Shown here one piece after another: positions 1-12,670 of a stretch of DNA of 64,000 bases; positions within the stretch are counted from its first letter, which is position 1; the number at the start of each line of letters is the position of its first letter. Location: positions 2,357,076 through 2,421,075 of the forward strand of contig JAPWDM010000022.1 of assembly GCA_035578155.1 (NCBI GenBank), read 5' to 3'. Source of the DNA: Brachynemurus nebulosus (Eukaryota > Arthropoda > Insecta > Neuroptera > Myrmeleontidae). Under the pieces are notes generated by a model. That model searched no databases and was not told the origin of the DNA. It worked only from the letters and a program-made list of their open reading frames with translations. The position numbers and the translations under genes were made by a program.

Positions 1-163
1 CAAGAATAGTTCGTAAGGCAGCGTTGAAACTAACAATCGTTTCAGGTCGCTTGACTTTCATTGGAAATTATTCATCTGGGGTAATTAGTGGATGATCTAA
101 GGGTTAACAGCTTCAGTAGTGGTGGGGTTGTTTCTGAGTAAACGTAAAACACGCAAAAATATA

Positions 164-1184
164 CAGGGTTAGTCAAAAGTATGGAAACGGTGAAAAATCT
201 CAGCGGGAAAGTATTTTTGGGATAAATCATAGTGACAAAAGTTTCAGCATTTTTTACGGCGCATCCGGTGGTGACCTTGACTTTGACCTCAAGGTCAAGA
301 ATCAAACTCATATTATTGTCAACTCCGTTTTTTTAAATGGAAATCCCCCTTTTCGACGTCGAAAATGGAAAGAGTGAAAAATTCTGTATCCGAATATGAC
401 CTTGAAGTCAGTGATCAAGGTCAAATTAAGGTCAAATGCTAATTTTCAGTGTAATTTTTAATTGAAATTTCTGCTTTATTTTTTTTTTAATTTTGACGTT
501 TACCTGCGCAGTAAGTGTAGCCAAAAGGTAGATGTGCGCATTAGGTGCAGGTAGGACGTAGACGTGCGCAAGTAGGTAGGAATGAGGTTGAAATATTTCA
601 AAATTACCCTATAAAATTGTAACTTTAAAATATTGAACTCTATAGGCTAACTTGTTCGTCTGATATGTTGTAAGGTTACAATTTTATGCGGTAACTTTAA
701 AATATTTCGTTTTCGAATTCTTCCTACCACTTCATTCCTACCTACTTCATTTCCTGCGCATGTATACATCCTACTTGCACCTAGTACGCACGTCTACATC
801 CTGGCTACACCTATTGCGCAGGCCTACATCCTGTCTGCACCTACTGCCAAACGTTAAAATTAAGAAAATTACAGTAGAATTTTCAATTAAAAATTACAGT
901 AAAAATTAGCATTTGACCTTAATTTTGCCTTGATCATTGACTTCAAGGTCATATTCGGATGCAGAATTTTCTGCTCTTTCCATTTCCGGGGTCGAAAAGG
1001 GGGGTTGCCATTGAGAAAAACAAAGTTGACCTTGATATGACCTTGATCCTTGACCTTGAAGTTAAAGTTAGGGTCACCATCGAATGCGCCGTGAAAAATG
1101 CTGAAACTTTTGTCACCATCATTTATCCCAAAAATGCTTTCCCGTTGAGATTTCTCACCGTTTCCATACTTTTGACTAACCCTG
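164..1184. mobile_element. Palindromic foldback/MITE-type element, TA-flanked
   Basis: The two halves are reverse complements over nearly their whole length: the left arm runs from about 164 to 645, the right arm from about 680 to 1184, with a small loop near 660. The ends read CAGGGTTAGTCAAAAGTATG and its complement, and each is flanked by TA (162-163, 1185-1186), as for Tc1/mariner-like insertion; a 4-bp AAAT duplication just outside is an alternative. Protein-like frames at 72-311 and 959-1189 resemble each other only because they read the same inverted repeat, so no protein is proposed. Both arms carry many TGACCTTGA/TCAAGGTCA words (see findings). Confidence 0.85.
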
Positions 1185-1186
1185 TA

Positions 1187-2576
1187 TAAATTATTTCACA
1201 CTCAGTGAAATTTATACACCCAACTTATTAAACGAGAATCAGCTATGTTTGTGGTAATGGTAGGCCGTCAGTTGTCTTACAATAAGACTAGAATCACTTT
1301 AGGAAAGAAATGGAATACTGAAAAAATAAAACTTCATCTTAAGAACACATATTAACGTACTTTTCTCTATTTCAACTCACTATTTCTAAATCGATAGAAT
1401 CAATACATACCATTAAAACCATATTTTTAATTTCCTGTTGTGTTTCATTCATTTCTTTTATCTATTTTTATAATAAGGAAGGGAAATTATAATTGTAATT
1501 TTCTTTTTGGTTCAAAATAATGGTCAATAGAAAAATAATAACTGTTTTCTATTTTCCATTTTTATTTTTTTATTATGACAAATTCATTTGTTTATTCCTT
1601 TTTCAGTTTTTATTTTTTATTACATTTCGTATTATTTATTGTTTGTTTTATTATATGCGAGATGATGATAGATAATAGTTGAAAAACTAAAACGGGAAAC
1701 AATTATTTTTCAATAAGAACAATTGAATTGTGAAGTAGTGAAAATAATAAGCACCGACGAATACTCATGTAAGTATATAGGATCCTTGTTATAGAGTCTA
1801 TAGTCTTAAACCGTAAGTAACATACAATAGTTTTACAATAATTCTCCATGAATTGAATATATAGATATAGGTACGATTCAAATATAATATCATAGTTTAT
1901 TTCACAATATATCGCCATATAAAACTTTTTATTTTGATTAAGTTAATATCGATAAGCAAACGATACAAAATCAATTTAAAGATCCGAAAAAAATAACTCG
2001 TTTTACAGGATACTCATTCCAACATATAGTTGAAATTTTTTACAATAAAAAGGATATCACTACTCAACAACAGAATGATAGCTCTTAAAACCTATAATGC
2101 TGGGACTCAAACATAAAAAAATATTATTTTTTGTTTTCTTAGCCTCATATTTATATGTAAGCTATTTTTTGCTACCGAAATTACCAAAATAGCGGAAGCA
2201 TTGTGATCACTTTTGAAACCAAAATTAAATAAAAGAAAATTGTTTTTTTCAATAAAAGAAAATTATTTTATATAAGGCCAAAATTCTTCATAAAGGATCC
2301 CTCCGGATAAGATAGGTCAATCTGCCCAAGGTCCAACCTGGGTCGGAGGTGCTATGGTAGATTTCGCTCTTGCACATATATTCCATAGCTGCAATATTAG
2401 GTCAAAGTTGCTTTGCGTTTTCGAGTTGTACCAAAATGTTCAATTTTGGACTTTTCACGATTTTCCACTTTCCTTCCCCCCAAGTGCATAAGTATTATAT
2501 ATATGCATGTAGGGTTCTAAGAACTCCATAAGACAGTGCATGCAGCTCTCCCAAACACGGTGTTTAGAAGAAGATA
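1187..2576. other. AT-rich stretch, no gene seen
   Basis: Nothing recognisable as coding. A 24-nt word at 2410-2433 (core TTTTCGAGTTGTACCA) recurs with one change at 3395-3418, inside the neighbouring palindrome, so 2300-2576 may belong to the same repeat family as the element that follows. Confidence 0.4.
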
Positions 2577-4152
2577 TTTGCAGAAATTTCTAAATGACCT
2601 ATAAAAACACACAAAACGCGACCTTGAGCCAAAATGCGACATTGATTTTTGAAATCTACGCCTTCGAATTAGTAAATATATGTCTAAAAATATTTCGCCA
2701 CATTGGGCCAAGTAAGGCTAATTTAAGGAGTTAAATACAAGGGGCTCTAGTAACACTCAGTGTTGCAGCGGCCTTAGTGGGCTTGTTTAGCCATAAAATA
2801 TGGCGATGCCTTCCTCTCACCCTTACAAAAAGCAAGCGTATGCGATTAAGGCTCATTACCAATGTTTTCATCAGTATGGAAAGGTCTCACAAAATATCAT
2901 GAATCAAAAAGCATGACTTCCGTCACAAAAAGGTAAACTGAAAAGTTAAATACAAGTTATCCCTGAGTTCTTATCGCAGTTATTGAACAGTTTTGTTAAG
3001 GACGCATGCCTCTTAAGGTTCCTTAGCTCCAACTTATCTTTACGCTAGTATGATGAGAACACTATCAAAAACCCCTAAAGGAGTGTATTAATGTGTTTTT
3101 AGTTGAACTATTACTGAAGTAGTCGTACACAACAGGTTACTCAACATTTTTGTGCTGACTGTGATATCCTGGTCAAAATCGACTCCTTGTTAGGTGATAG
3201 ATGGCAGCAACTACATGTGAGCCGATTTAAATAAATATTTATTGTATCGTTAGAACCTTTACGTTACTCTGAGTAATATAGGCTTGGTAACGTCTTAGAA
3301 AAACCAGTGGGGTAGACAGACAAGCACTGCCACTAATATAGCTTCGAGTTAGTAAAAAATATCAAAGAATACATGACAATGTTGAGGCAAACTAGCTTTG
3401 TGTTTTCGAGTTGTACCAGAGCAAATGCTCTGTAAATGCAAGGAGCTCTAGACATGCGGTTTTATAGTCCTTTTAATGGCTTTATCCAGCCACAGGAAAT
3501 CACAAAAGTTTCTGTCAGTTTAAGTAAAAGCACGTGTGCTGTGTGTGATAAAATCTCATAACTAGATGTTTTGCAAGACATATCCTGCTGAAAAAGTCTC
3601 AAAAATTAATAAAAAAAAAACACGCTCATTAGGACCTCGCCTTATCTCCTGGACAATGGCATGGCTCATTAAGTGTAGATAAAGATGAGTTGCGGGTACG
3701 AAACCTTAAGAAGCATGTGCTCTTAACAAAACTGTTCAATAACTGCGGTGTCAATTCATCAAGAATAATTTATATTTAACTTTTCTGGTTACTTTTTTGT
3801 GACGGAAGTTATGTTTTTTGATTTATGATATTTTGTGAGACCTTTCCATACTGATGAAAACACTGGTAATGAGCCTTAATCGCATACGCTTGTTTTTTTT
3901 AACGGTGAGAGGAAGGCATCGCCATGTTTTATGGCTAAACAAGCCCACTAAGGCGGCTGCAACACTGAGTGTTACTAGAGCCCCTTGTATTTAAATCCTT
4001 AAATTAGCCTTACTTGGCCCAATTTTGCGAAATATTTTTAGATATACATATATTTACTAAATGGAAGGCGTAAATTTCAAAAATCGATATCTCATTTTGG
4101 TCCAAGGTCGCGTTTTGTGTGTTTTTATAGGTCATTTAAAAATTTCTGCAAA
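2577..4152. mobile_element. 1.6-kb palindromic (foldback) element
   Basis: The left arm (about 2577-3060) is the reverse complement of the right arm (about 3635-4152). Both ends read TTTGCAGAAATTT followed by a variant of TAAATGACCTATAAAAACAC. Long matching blocks include the segment around 2740-2900 (AAGGGGCTCTAGTAACACTC) and its complement at 3840-3990. The roughly 0.55-kb centre is unpaired. The right end abuts the LINE fragment at 4153. No target duplication is clear and there is no coding capacity, so it looks like a non-autonomous foldback element of unknown superfamily. Confidence 0.8.
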
Positions 4153-5107
4153 GTTATAGTTGCAATAGCTGAGGAACCCCAAAATATGATCCCGTAGCGA
4201 AGTATAGATTCAATATATGCATGATAGATACACAATAAAACGTTAGTATTCACTATATTTCGCATCGAACGAATTGAAAACAGATATTTATTAATTTTTG
4301 TTATAATACTGCCAACATGGGCTCGCCAGGTAAGTTCCTTTTCTATCCACAAACCTAAAAATTTTGCTGTGTTCTGAAAAGATACTTTTTCAGTATCTGA
4401 TATCTGTAAATGGTCTGATAGGTATCCATAGTTCTCAAATTTCACAAACTGTGTTTTATCAATATTTAATTTAAGACTATTTTCTAAAAACCACGTAGAA
4501 ATATTAGAAATTACTGATTCAATAATGTTTTTCAGGGAAGCCTCATCTTTACCTTCTACCACTATGGCTGTATGGTCAGCAAACAGTACAACCTGTTTAT
4601 CTTCCTTAATATGTGTTCACTATATCATTATTGTATAATATGAAGAGTAAAGGTCCCAGAATGGACCCTTGTGGTACACCACGTTTTATTAACATATTAC
4701 CGGACTTACAACTGATCGCATAATTATTGAAGATTTTCTCAAGTTGCACAATTTGTGAACGATCAGTCACGTAAGATTTTAAAAGTTTTAATGGGATACT
4801 CCGAATGCCCAATCTACTGAGTTTTGCTAGCAATATGTCATGTTGAACACAATCAGAAGCCTTAGATAGGTCAAATAATGTTAAGACACATAGGTTCGTT
4901 TTATTCCATTTGTCCAAAACTGAAGTTAAGACTTGGTAAATGGCTTTATTTATGGAATCACCTGGTACCAAACCATGTTGAGTTTCTGTAATTACTCGGT
5001 TTTGTTCTAAAAATTTCATTAATCTGCTATAGATAGCTCTTTCAAAAATTTTAGAGAAAGTAGTCAGTAATGAAATAGGTCTGTAATTATTATGGTCCAG
5101 TATACTA
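4153..5107 (-). pseudogene. Dead LINE reverse transcriptase fragment (Jockey/CR1-like)
   Basis: This is the middle and 3' part of a non-LTR retrotransposon reverse transcriptase. Reading down the minus strand one sees NYRPISLLTTFSKIFERAIY (about 5085-5025), an ETQHGLVPG...AIYQ block, the LFDLSKASDCVQHD region that replaces the usual DLSKAFD, and GVPQGSILGPLLF (about 4680-4640). The catalytic motif then appears as FADH instead of F/YADD (about 4580), followed by the thumb (STWFLENSLKLNIDKTQ, SILRYGIIFWG). The copy is dead: the second catalytic Asp is His, a single-base shift near 4605 separates the two frames, a stop lies upstream near 5107, and the endonuclease half is missing. The frame runs into the adjoining palindrome at the LQK step, where the family normally continues. 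The RT motifs are the family signature; the clade is inferred from overall style. Confidence 0.88.
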
Positions 5108-6270
5108 AAGTACTAGTACTTGGGTTAGTAGTTCTATCCCCGTAGTCGGTAATTCTTGTGGAGATTTTTTCCCTTCACAAATATCAGTATACTTTCCCTT
5201 GTAATTTGAAGAGACAGACGATAACCATTTTTTTGATAATAAATAATTTAGCTTCTAAAAATAAATACTTGTTTGTAAATTTACGGGATTTTATCCTTTC
5301 ACCAAATGAATTTAAAAGAAAATACATCACGGATCATGAATAGATCACGACGTTATAATAAAGTTTAATTCAGTTTTCTTATGTTTCTTTTTTTAATTGA
5401 TGAATGAGTTTTCCAAGTAGGCAATTTATTTGTCTTAAGTTCAGTCAATAGACATTCTAGAAACCTAAAGACATGTTCTGGTGAAATTTATTAGAATTCT
5501 ATAACATTTTAATACAGACAATACTAAACAATACATGACATAAATGTATTTTCTTTTGAACTTATTCGAATTAAGAATAAACTTCCACACACATCATTTA
5601 TTGTTTCTAATGCATTGCGCTGCGTTCGTTGTATTATGTAACGTATAGAAAAATATCTATCCGTTGAGCTGTTACCCAGCCATTGAATGTGCTTGATGCT
5701 ATATTATTGTTGACTTCTTGTTTCCGTACATTTTATTTTATTGCTGGTGCTGCGCTCATGCATTACGACCGTGCGTTTGTTTGTTACGTTTGATTTAATA
5801 TTCAAGATATGAAACGCTTACTTTTCAGCTTTTTTCTCTTCACTACTTTGCAGCTTCACGATCCAATTATTGTTATTCCCTTGTGCTTGTTCATTTCCGT
5901 CAAAATTCTACACCACATATTATTATGTGTACACCCGTACAGACAATTGCTTGTTCATTCATCCCCCGGATCCCGTATATGAGGTCTTTTAATCTTAAAA
6001 AATGACTAAGTATGATGCAACAATTCAATACCACTTGTAATAAGGAGGATACTTTTTGAGAACTTGAGCTGCCAAAATCAAAGATTTGCTCATGATTTTG
6101 GCAGTTCTAATTGTAAAAAAAATATCCGTTTTATTACAAGAGGATTTTAGACTGTTATTTCCGTTTCACTAATATATTAGCTAAAGGTATATACATCGTT
6201 TAATGTAGTAGTATTGAGCTTAAGTTTAGTAAGTTGAATAATTATTAATGATTATAATGAGACAATGACA
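5108..6270. other. AT-rich stretch, no gene seen
   Basis: The short frame at 5158-5343 has no recognisable motif and is treated as chance. No inverted terminal repeats or tandem arrays were noticed. Confidence 0.35.
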
Positions 6271-6352
6271 TATCTTTCGGTCAGCTTCGAACTCAAGATC
6301 TACCAGTTAAGAGCAGAGTTGCTAACCACTGAACCAATTCGTGGTAGATCAT
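6271..6352 (-). repeat. tRNA-like SINE head (pol III A and B boxes)
   Basis: On the minus strand the sequence has an A-box-like GGTTCAGTGGTTAGCAACTC and, about 45 nt on, a B-box-like GAGTTCGAAGC, the spacing of a tRNA gene. The anticodon stem is poor and no matching acceptor stem is visible, so a tRNA-derived SINE head or degenerate tRNA pseudogene fits better than a working tRNA. The body, if any, extends to lower coordinates. Confidence 0.55.
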
Positions 6353-6720
6353 AAAATTATTTTCAGTTTTGGCTATACTATTATTTTGTTATTAAGCGTA
6401 ATCAAAAATGTAAAACTTTAAGGAAGGGACCAAAAAGGAATGTGGTTAAAAAAATATTTTAAAAACAATTTTGAAAGGGATTTCTGAAACGAGTTGTCCC
6501 TCAGCTTGGTTATTAAATTTTTGCATTGCATGTCAATTATATTTTCATAAATGACTCACAGATGGCGTTAATGATATATAGGTATAAACACACAAAACCA
6601 TAAACACATTTTGAAATAAGTTTTACCAGTTGCTTCTTAGGATTTTTAAAATTTTTTAAAGGGAAATTTTTGAAAACCGATTAGAGGTACTTTGATACTT
6701 TTGTTAAAAATATACAGATA

Positions 6721-7485
6721 CTAGCTTTTACCCGTGGCTTCGCTTGCGTAGCTTTTGAAATTATGACATCTAGTTAAATCGTATAAAGTGTACTTTCATC
6801 GCGTCGCTATTGAAAACTATTACTTTTTTCTTGGGAGTTTTCCCACAGAGATAAACAGAGATAAAATATTTTTCCCGGATAAAAAATAAACTATAACATT
6901 CTTTTTTTATATCATTTTAAATATACTTTCCCACGGGAATAGGACTTCCCACAGGATTTAAATATTTTCCCGGGGTCGAAAGTAACCTATGTTTATCGTT
7001 GTATATCTTTTTTTCTACTAACAGTATGCTAATCAATTGTCCGTTGTTATAATTTAATATCAGGGTGACCGACCCCGGCCCGGTGGAAATTTCATCTGTA
7101 TGGAATTTGTTAAGAACAGTAGATGTGCCAACTGACAATAACTGGATAGTTACCAGTTGTTTATTTCCTTATAGGATATAGATAATATTTTGAACAGTAA
7201 AAAAGTAATTTTATAGTAGTCGTCTGGCATCTATAAAAATATTTATTAATATTGTAAAATACATTTAATTAGTAACAAATGAAAAGATTGCTCGTTAAAT
7301 AGTATAAGATACATTTTCCCACGGGAATTAAATGTTTTCTCCAAATAATTAGCCTATAACCGTCTCTGTTTCGCAAAATACGTCTGTTAAAAATTTTAAG
7401 TTAATTAGTTAAGCTGATTAGGAGTGAAACAAACAAACAAACAAATAAACTCACTTTCGCATTTATAATATTAGTTAGCTTTAGA
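6721..7485 (+). mobile_element. Interspersed element with CCCGTGGCTTCGC head
   Basis: It begins ACTAGCTTTTACCCGTGGC (6720) and ends in a CAAACAAACAAACAAAT run followed by TTTCGCATTTATAATATTAG (about 7430-7475). Both ends recur in inverted and direct copies inside the 58.4-61.3 kb foldback, and the head recurs at 37612 and 52565. Inside are repeated TTTTCCCACGGGAAT words. Heads and tails of this kind are widespread in insect genomes; I do not assign a superfamily. The frame at 6917-7138 (minus) is not convincing as a gene. Confidence 0.6.
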
Positions 7486-7700
7486 TAATTGTGGGAAGGG
7501 GTACTTGATTCTGTTATACATTTGATAGCCAAAGGATACATTGTTTTATTGGAGTCAAATAAATTGAAATTTTAGATATTAGAAAAAGTTACCAACAAAA
7601 AGTCTCCGAAACATGTTCAAAGTAATCTTATTTGACGGTATTTTTTATCGATTTTCAAATTTTTTTATCCGACTGGTGTGTAGCAAAAAATTAATAATTG

Positions 7701-7707
<7 letters not shown>

Positions 7708-7793
<86 letters not shown>
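7708..7793. repeat. (TA)n microsatellite
   Basis: An almost pure TA run of about 85 bp at the edge of the 7822-8506 repeat. Tyr/Ile-repeat reading frames through it on both strands are artefacts. Confidence 0.98.
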
Positions 7794-7798
<5 letters not shown>

Positions 7799-7821
7799 CA
7801 TACGATAGTCCAACTTCAGAA

Positions 7822-8506
7822 CCACTTATTGTGACATTATTACCCACTGTCAGTGTGTTAATATTAAAAATGAGTGTATGTTAACTAATATGTAATTTAA
7901 GAGGGTGACTCACTCCCTCTCCAATGTTGCTCAGACTGAATTTTGAAATCGAAAATGTCATTTCTACGTTATTCTAAATGTCTTAAACTATTTTCCATGA
8001 CGAAAAACTTTTTAAACTACCCAAGTAGTACGACTATTCGACACAGTCACCCCCTAGTTAACTACCCCTAGACTTAATATTAGGACATAGAGCAAAAACA
8101 GGTGAATTAGATTTTTTGACGTAGATTTCAAATCTGTAAACAAAATTTTTATATTGTTTAATTTTCACCCCCTTTTTGCAAAATTAACCCCTAAATTTTA
8201 ACCTCCAGCCACCCCTGTTGACACAATTTGAACAAATTTCATACCAATAGATAGCTCTTTAAAAAAGAGCAATATCGTCAGTTTAATCTTTTGTTCTATC
8301 TCTTACCGTTTTCGAGATATTTAAAAAATTAAATTTTTACCCCAATTTTTGGAAGGCGATTTCACCCCTTCAAACCATTTTTCCGCCGATAGAGAAAAAT
8401 ACGTGTCGCTTATTTTTTAGTGTTCTACAACAGATCTAAGTTTCATCAACATATCTAAGTTTCATCAAAATCGATAGGTCCGGCCTCCGGACGTTTACTT
8501 GTAAGT
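7822..8506 (-). repeat. Dispersed repeat, inverted partner of 42261-42895
   Basis: It aligns as the reverse complement of 42261-42895 along its whole length. Shared landmarks are the block around 7840-7910 (TGTAATTTAAGAGGGTGACT), the GTCACCCCCTAGTTAACTAC region, the CAGCCACCCCTG region and the end GATAGGTCCGGCCTCCGGAC. No coding frame or clear terminal inverted repeat is visible. A more decayed third piece may lie at about 51560-51650. Confidence 0.75.
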
Positions 8507-10275
8507 GCGCGACCATTTGCCCTCTAATAATAAAGCTTAAATTTACAATAATAAATACAATTTAAAGAAAATTAGAAGTCTATAATTTATAAACGTGAAA
8601 AAATTTTGAATGAAGTTATTTAAATGTGACTAAACCTAAAGTTATTTCGGAAATTTAAGTTTGCTTTATATTTTTAACTTTGATATGTTTTCTTGTTTTC
8701 CTTTTTCTAAAATAAACTACACTAAAATGAATCTAAGCGTTTTTTTTAACTACTTACAAATACACTTATTTATCACTTCCCTTTTTTAGTTTTTTTTTTA
8801 TTTTTCTATTTTTTTGGTTTTTTTTTCTAGTAATATATGTATATTTTGCTTTTTGGGTAAATTAAAGTGCTCCTAAAAAGGTGCACGAGACTGTTTTTTC
8901 TCGATTAGACCTTCGCTCTCCACCAAATGGGAAAACGGAAGCTAAATGTCGAAAGAAAAAGAGTATATAAAACTATGGCAAAATTTTTATGATAAACGTG
9001 TTGGATAGTTTATTGGGGACATAGACCGAAGTCGAAACTACGGACTATCGCGCTTGGCCCAGTCCAACACGATTTGAGCGCTGTGTAAATTAGGGGATGG
9101 GAAATTTTTTACCAAAATAAAATCGTTGAAAGAAGACTACGGATGAACGTTGTTAATTAAACTAAAACATCAAATTATTCTACTTTAGATGGCTGTGATA
9201 TTTAACGATGAGTTGCACGTGGTGAAGGAAGAAAATACTATCTAACTATCGTTATCGGAAGTGAGAAAAAAATTATTACGTAAAAACCTTAACAAACAAG
9301 CCTAACTATTTCACCTAACTAAAATAAAAAATATTGGAAAAATTTTCCAACTTTACTAAATTTTATTAAAGTTTAAACTAAACCAAATATGACTACCTTA
9401 ACGTTAATTTACTATGCATTTTAGCCGCTGGCAAAAGTCGTTTTTTACGTTTTCCCCGATCAGTTTTCCAGACTGAGCCAGAAATGAAAAATATTTTTGC
9501 ACAATGACGGCGTGGTTTAGACACAAAATGTGTCTTAAACTACATTAAATATAAATACCAAATAATTTCTAAATTGCTAAATGATTATGTCGAATTATTT
9601 TCCCAGTTACATTATTAATATATTTTTCCTATTATTAAAATACTCACCATATTTGTAGTTGGAATAAAAATCCGTGCATTTGCCGAATGCATTCCTACGC
9701 ACACCACTATATTTTTTTTTTATCTTTCCATTAACAATACATGCTGAAGTAGCTTATCCGCTGGCCAACGTACAAGAGAGAGAATCGCTTGAACCGATTC
9801 TTATTCAAACCATTTTTTTTTTCAAAAATTTGTTTACCCATTATTACATAATTTTATAGTTTAATTAAAATTAAAATTATTATCGTGAAATAATTAGCAA
9901 GGAGACAAACCAGTTATTTATAACTGTAAAATTTTGTATTTTGTAACTTGTATTTCTAAACTTGTGTGGTAGGTGTCACCACAGTGATAATTTTATTCTA
10001 ATTTGACATATACGAAATGTGATTTGGTTTTTATTGATTTTCGATAAAGAAAAAAATATTTAGAGATTTTACCTATAAAAATGAGATCGCATTTTGTGTG
10101 ATTATTTCATAATCACGCTACAGGTGTCATTTAGCAAATAATCAATATTTTTAATAAAAGTTAAAAAATATTGCTGAAAAATTTTTTTATCCCTGAAAAT
10201 AAAGTAAAACGTAGGTACAGTTACGACGTTGTTGATCGTAAGCTTACAATCTATCACCATCGTTTTAAAAGGATA
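8507..10275. other. AT-rich stretch, no gene seen
   Basis: Contains T-rich tracts (8760-8830) and scattered short inverted words, but no TE signature or coding motif I could recognise. The frame at 9674-9859 is treated as chance. Confidence 0.35.
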
Positions 10276-10277
10276 TA

Positions 10278-10655
10278 CAGTTGACTCTCGTTAATTCGAA
10301 ACTCGAGGGATCTTACAATATTACGAATTATAGAGAGGTTCGAATTATCGCAGGTAACAATTTTAATTTTTTAAACATTTACGATGAATGAACTTGAACT
10401 TGTCTCAAAATGTACTTACCATCTTTCTGTCCCTTTCTCTCTGCAACTTTAAATTGTCGAGTGTTTGATGCCGATGAGTTCGAATTAACGCGTCGTTTTG
10501 TTACGTAGCAATGATTTTTTCATTCGAATTACCAAGTGTATAAAAATGTATTGTTTTAGTTCGAAGTATAAAGAAATTTTGTAGGGAACTCGTGATACCT
10601 TTGAATTATAGAAAGTTTCGAATTATCGCAGGTTTAAATTAACGAGAGTCTACTG
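10278..10655. mobile_element. pogo/Tigger-type MITE
   Basis: The terminal inverted repeats are CAGTTGACTCTCGTTAATTC on the left and the complement of CAGTAGACTCTCGTTAATTT on the right, each bordered by TA (10276-10277 and 10656-10657). Both subterminal regions also contain a TTCGAATTATCGCAGG word (10329-10350 and 10616-10632). Length is 378 bp with no coding, as for a non-autonomous pogo/Tigger family member. Confidence 0.88.
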
Positions 10656-10657
10656 TA

Positions 10658-12100
10658 GTAACGGTAGAAAAGGTAGGCATCGCTTCCAATCATGTCATTA
10701 TCAATTTAAATATATTTAAATATAAGCTGTATGTGTAAATAGAAATAGGCATAGCCGCATAGGTATGGTAAGAGTTGGAACATTTCGTATGAGATATTAA
10801 ATTTAAAATCTTAGACTAGCAATTTTATCGATCAATGCAACATAGTCTTTCGAAGTACCTATATAGTAGGTATTTAACTTCTTGTCAAGATATAAAAAAA
10901 ATTGGCTTCATGAAGGAATCGCTTCAAAAAAAGAACAGTTCTTTATGATGCCATCTTTATTGCCTTATAAATGGCGGAATGTTAAAGCTAACTATAGAAA
11001 ATACTTTGAATAAAATATTGTTTACTTTCTTTGTTTCAACAAATTCATAATTTTTAACAAAAACGGTGAAAACTTATTCAAGTAAATTTTAATAACTGTA
11101 TTAAGGTTATTAATAATTTACGTTCTTTGTTATTTTAGATTTAGTGAATTTGAATTATTAATACTGTGACCACCGTTTGAATTGTTCATTTCCGTTAAAT
11201 ATAGTATACTTTAGAAGATTAAATATTCTATTTGTGCCCGTAAGAACTTTGAGGAATTTTTCCTTTTCATATAATTATAACCTATTACCAGATATCCCAG
11301 CTGAAAATACCAATTAATTTTAAGTTTACGAATAACTGACAATAGATATAAATTATTAATAATATATGCAAAGTTATTTCGCTAGTGAAATCATTAAATG
11401 TTGTATGATTTAAGACTCATAGTTATTGATTTGCAAGTAATATTTAACCGGAAAGAACATCGCAATATTCTAAGATTTTTACTATACACGATCAAACTTC
11501 TCGGGGCGAAATAACTGAACAAAGTTTGTTAAGATGAGATGGTCTGTTTTTCGTTTCTTTTTAGGAAGGATTAAAAGGCAAATTCGGAATGTGATGTATC
11601 GTTGCGACAAAGACAGTACAGAACTGAAGTTCAGCTAAATGAATCGCGTCATCATCCTTGTCCAGTCCAGCTAAAAGCTATAGTGTTAAAATTGAAACAA
11701 TTGAATTATGATTATTAGGGTTTCCATTTTAATAAATTTTTAAATCCTTGCCCGTAAGTTTCTAAAAATCTAGTAAAACGATTGAAGTTTCGACCATGCT
11801 GAATCACACATAACCCTAAACTTTACAGTCGGTGGCGACACAATTCAAGCACATGTGAATAGACATAGTAATTTTGTTCAAATATCGATTTAATACCATG
11901 TTTGTTCATATCAGAAATGCGGTTTCATAACTCTGTGTATAATACATCCAATATTCATTCGTACGTATATGCACACCTATATTCCGTACAACTAGCCATC
12001 TATAAATGGATATAAACAAACTTTTCTGATCCCCACTCGCTACTCACCCCCACCATTATTGCCAACGCTGTACACCGCATAATATGCATTATAGAATACA
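10658..12100. other. AT-rich stretch, no gene seen
   Basis: No repeats with clear ends and no coding motif seen. Confidence 0.35.
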
Positions 12101-12102
12101 TA

Positions 12103-12668
12103 CATTGGTGGCCATTGAAACGTTAACACATGAAAGAACTGGAAAAAATGAACACAAATTAGGTTATTTGAAAATCATGATTACAATATTTCCATAAAGC
12201 TGGCCGTCCTCATAAAATCGAAATTTTAAGAATCCGGAAAAACTACTAGAAAAAAAAGCGTATTTAACGTGTTAGTGCTGTTAATAAAAAAGAAGGTATT
12301 CTTACCATTTTCGAAAAAACATAAAAATAAAAGGAACGTAAAGGCTAGGTTTACGTAAATCTAACCGTTCCATAGATTAAAAAAAAAAAGAAAAAAAACG
12401 AAAAAATATTTTAATTTCACCGTAGCATATTTACTAAACATATTTGACAACTCTGACTTTTTGATAACTCTAATGAATCAAAATATGGCTAAGAAAGTAT
12501 TTTACATGGTTTTAAACCTGTTTACGTAAATTTCTCAGAATCGATGCATTCCAAACTAATGAAATTTTCGTCATTTTATGACCCTTTTATGACAAATTAA
12601 ATTCATATGTAACATCGTATTATTACCATTATATTTTGACGGTGTTGCAACTTCAATGGCCAGCAGTG
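12103..12668. mobile_element. Tc1/mariner-type MITE
   Basis: The terminal repeats are CATTGGTGGCCATTGAAACG on the left and, read inwards from the right, CACTGCTGGCCATTGAAGTT. Both are bordered by TA (12101-12102, 12669-12670). The CANTGNTGGCCA ends are in the style of Tc1-like transposons. The interior is AT-rich with no transposase frame, so this is a deletion derivative or MITE of 566 bp. Confidence 0.78.
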
Positions 12669-12670
12669 TA

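Noticed and set aside
72..1189. Two similar protein frames (72-311 minus, 959-1189 plus) sharing an AVKNAETFVTxIYPKN segment
   Set aside because: They read the two arms of one inverted repeat, so the similarity is DNA-level; there is no domain and no independent support.
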